Source of the DNA: Streptomyces sp. man185
GTDB lineage: Bacteria > Actinomycetota > Actinomycetes > Streptomycetales > Streptomycetaceae
DNA: 46,944 bases
Direction of reading: 5' to 3'
Assembly: GCA_002551355.1 (NCBI GenBank)
Contig: NTHE01000064.1
Location: forward strand, 1 to 46,944
The notes under the pieces are model-generated. The model did not search any database, was not told where the DNA came from, and saw nothing but the letters and a program-made list of their open reading frames with translations. Every line of letters begins with the position of its first letter. The first letter of the stretch is position 1. Made by a program: the position numbers and the translations under genes. This document shows, piece by piece, positions 46,501-46,944 of this stretch.

Positions 46501-46944
46501 CCGGCACGGGCTCCGCGCCCCGTTGACGGTGTCCGACGCCCGGGACGAGGACGCCGGGAAGGCCATCGGAGCGCTGCTCGCGGAGGAGAGCCACCGGGCC
46601 TACGACCTCGCCGAGGGGCCGCTGTTCACGCCCCGGCTCCTCCGACTGGCCGACGACGATCACGTCCTGGTCCTCGGTATGCACCACATCATCACGGACG
46701 CGCACTCGGCCGCGCTGATCGCCGGGGACCTCCGGGAGCTGTACACGGCGGCCCTCGACGGACGCCCGCCGGCCTTCGAACGGGCCGCCGGGACGACCGT
46801 CGGGGCCCCCGAGCCGCCGCGCGACCCGGCCGACCTGGTCTGGTGGCGCGAGCTGCTGGGCGACCGGCCGCCGGTGCTGGCCCTGCCGACGGACCGGCCG
46901 CGCGGCCGCCGGGTGGCGGGGCGCGGCGGGGCGGTGGCCCGGAC
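43595..46944 (+). CDS. Aminotransferase - luciferase-like monooxygenase - condensation hybrid (partial)
   Basis: An open frame of over 1116 codons with no stop before the window ends. After an Ala-rich docking head (about 1-110) comes a class III, glutamate-1-semialdehyde-like aminotransferase (about 110-505; PLP Lys349 in TYGKALG). Next is a bacterial-luciferase-like flavin monooxygenase (about 530-885: DFGVYFFGDYP, WLPERHFDSFGG, GIGCATGWHARDF). An NRPS condensation domain follows (from about 900, HHIITDA near 1030), cut by the window end. It would transaminate the beta-ketoacyl chain from the KS-AT-ACP protein to a beta-amino acid, as in mycosubtilin/iturin-type hybrids, with possible oxidation, then condense with an amino acid. 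Its ATG overlaps the PKS TGA. Confidence 0.93.
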   Translation, partial: MSAEVRTPAGPTAADAVARAAELSRALTAQLAAARGRLPADEAKPAAGERAHGPRLVVDAAGGMAGAGADEAQRAHTSSLVQRFTERTRTSKELAQQHRSTLADSRAVVGFRDATKEMLYPIAARSAHGSRLVDVDGNAYTDITMGFGALLLGHEAEPVTEAVRRHLADGLRFGPRSPDTGEAAALLASLTGLERVAFASSGTEANSAAIRLARAATGRDKVVMFRGSYHGHIDSVLGRPGGPGRHAVPVSRGIPDSAVAELIVLEYGEQESLEAIDALGDTIAAVLVEPVQCRNPGLRPVEFVRALRELTSRRGIVLLFDEMLTGLRPHQRGAQAHFGVVPDLATYGKALGAGFPVGAVAGRADLLDGVDGGFWRYGEPGGPSRETTFIGGTYMQHPLSMAAARAVLTHLTEQGPGLQSGLNARTQALADRLNAFFRDEEFPLEVAHFGSMFRFRHRADLELLYHHLQLRGVYVWEWRSFYLSTAHTEEDVNRVAEAVEGSLRELRDGGFFPRSAPRPVTVRPVEVPRRAPDFGVYFFGDYPETEEAAEAAGTGTPEAYDTLFETARFADEHGFSSVWLPERHFDSFGGLFPNPAVLASAVARETERVRINAGSVVLPLHDPVRVAEEWSVVDNLSGGRVGIGCATGWHARDFALHPDRFADRRRIAFDHLDEVRRLWSGEPVRRRTGEGAEAEIRIRPRPVQQEPPFFLATSGQRASYEEAARRGLGVVTNLMSQTVEELAANIAHYRRTRAACGLDPAAGRVTVLVHTYLGDDHATARADALEPMVRYLRSSLLMRSAATAAGQRREDVAAASGEDLDYLFRRAYDRYCDQRALIGTPDSVAPFVSALNGAGVDEIAALVDFGMDRERLRSGLERLDVLRRRTREQDPRGPVPETAAPATSAQRRLWLAAQLMQNPAAYNETQAVRLRGPLDVPALRAAVDGLVERHAGLRTVFRGEDEVGVVQVVRHGLRAPLTVSDARDEDAGKAIGALLAEESHRAYDLAEGPLFTPRLLRLADDDHVLVLGMHHIITDAHSAALIAGDLRELYTAALDGRPPAFERAAGTTVGAPEPPRDPADLVWWRELLGDRPPVLALPTDRPRGRRVAGRGGAVAR

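Noticed and set aside
43826..46705. A 959-codon minus-strand frame
   Set aside because: Antisense to the aminotransferase/monooxygenase/condensation protein, which has all its catalytic motifs.

Overview
The window is high-GC actinobacterial DNA, almost certainly Streptomyces. Signs are the strong third-position GC bias, GTG/TTG starts, a WhiB-like regulator, DUF4245, DUF1707 and DUF6542 proteins, a polyphosphate glucokinase, and a housekeeping block in an order I recall from Streptomyces chromosomes (ychF, ppgK, ispH, xseA-xseB, nitroreductase, DUF4245, glpX, whiB-like, class I fumarase). Bases 1-19 are the Tn5 mosaic end used in transposase-based sequencing libraries, so the left edge is a contig end carrying uncut adapter, not biology.

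Layout. (1) 1-6.9 kb: a secreted GH65-like glycoside hydrolase, two overlapping genes for membrane proteins of unknown function, and an SPFH/NfeD membrane-quality pair. (2) 7.2-18.8 kb: an accessory block that reads as one biosynthetic locus. It holds a small exported peptide, a ThyX flavin-dependent thymidylate synthase, a LOG-type nucleotide phosphoribohydrolase, an Fe(II)/2OG oxygenase, an MFS exporter, three consecutive ATP-grasp ligases, a uracil-type NCS2 permease, a convergent LuxR-type regulator and an alpha/beta hydrolase. (3) 18.9-25.0 kb: a decayed island between two copies of the 3' end of ychF plus its terminator. It contains a CPCC protein and a HEAT protein, a broken RibD-like reductase, transposase and PIN scraps, and a TetR/MFS/SGNH-hydrolase unit. 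(4) 25.0-37.8 kb: conserved core genes with strong terminators and an iron-box-like site upstream of fumarase. (5) 37.9-46.9 kb: the start of a PKS-NRPS cluster, with a LuxR-type regulator, an MFS exporter, a KS-AT-ACP protein and an aminotransferase/luciferase-like monooxygenase/condensation protein that runs off the window.

The most interesting part is the 7.2-17.7 kb locus. Family knowledge suggests a pathway in which ThyX methylates uracil at C5 of a nucleotide, the LOG enzyme frees the base, the oxygenase oxidises it (as thymine 7-hydroxylase does), and the ATP-grasp enzymes couple a carboxylate or amine to amino acids. I do not recognise this combination as a known cluster. The alternative is that ThyX is a self-resistance copy of a drug target. 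The two hypotheses make different, testable predictions.

The PKS-NRPS cluster belongs to the beta-amino-acid-forming hybrid type: a KR-less extension followed by on-line transamination, with a monooxygenase domain added. Its two LuxR-type regulators (here and at 16.7 kb) share one unusual architecture.
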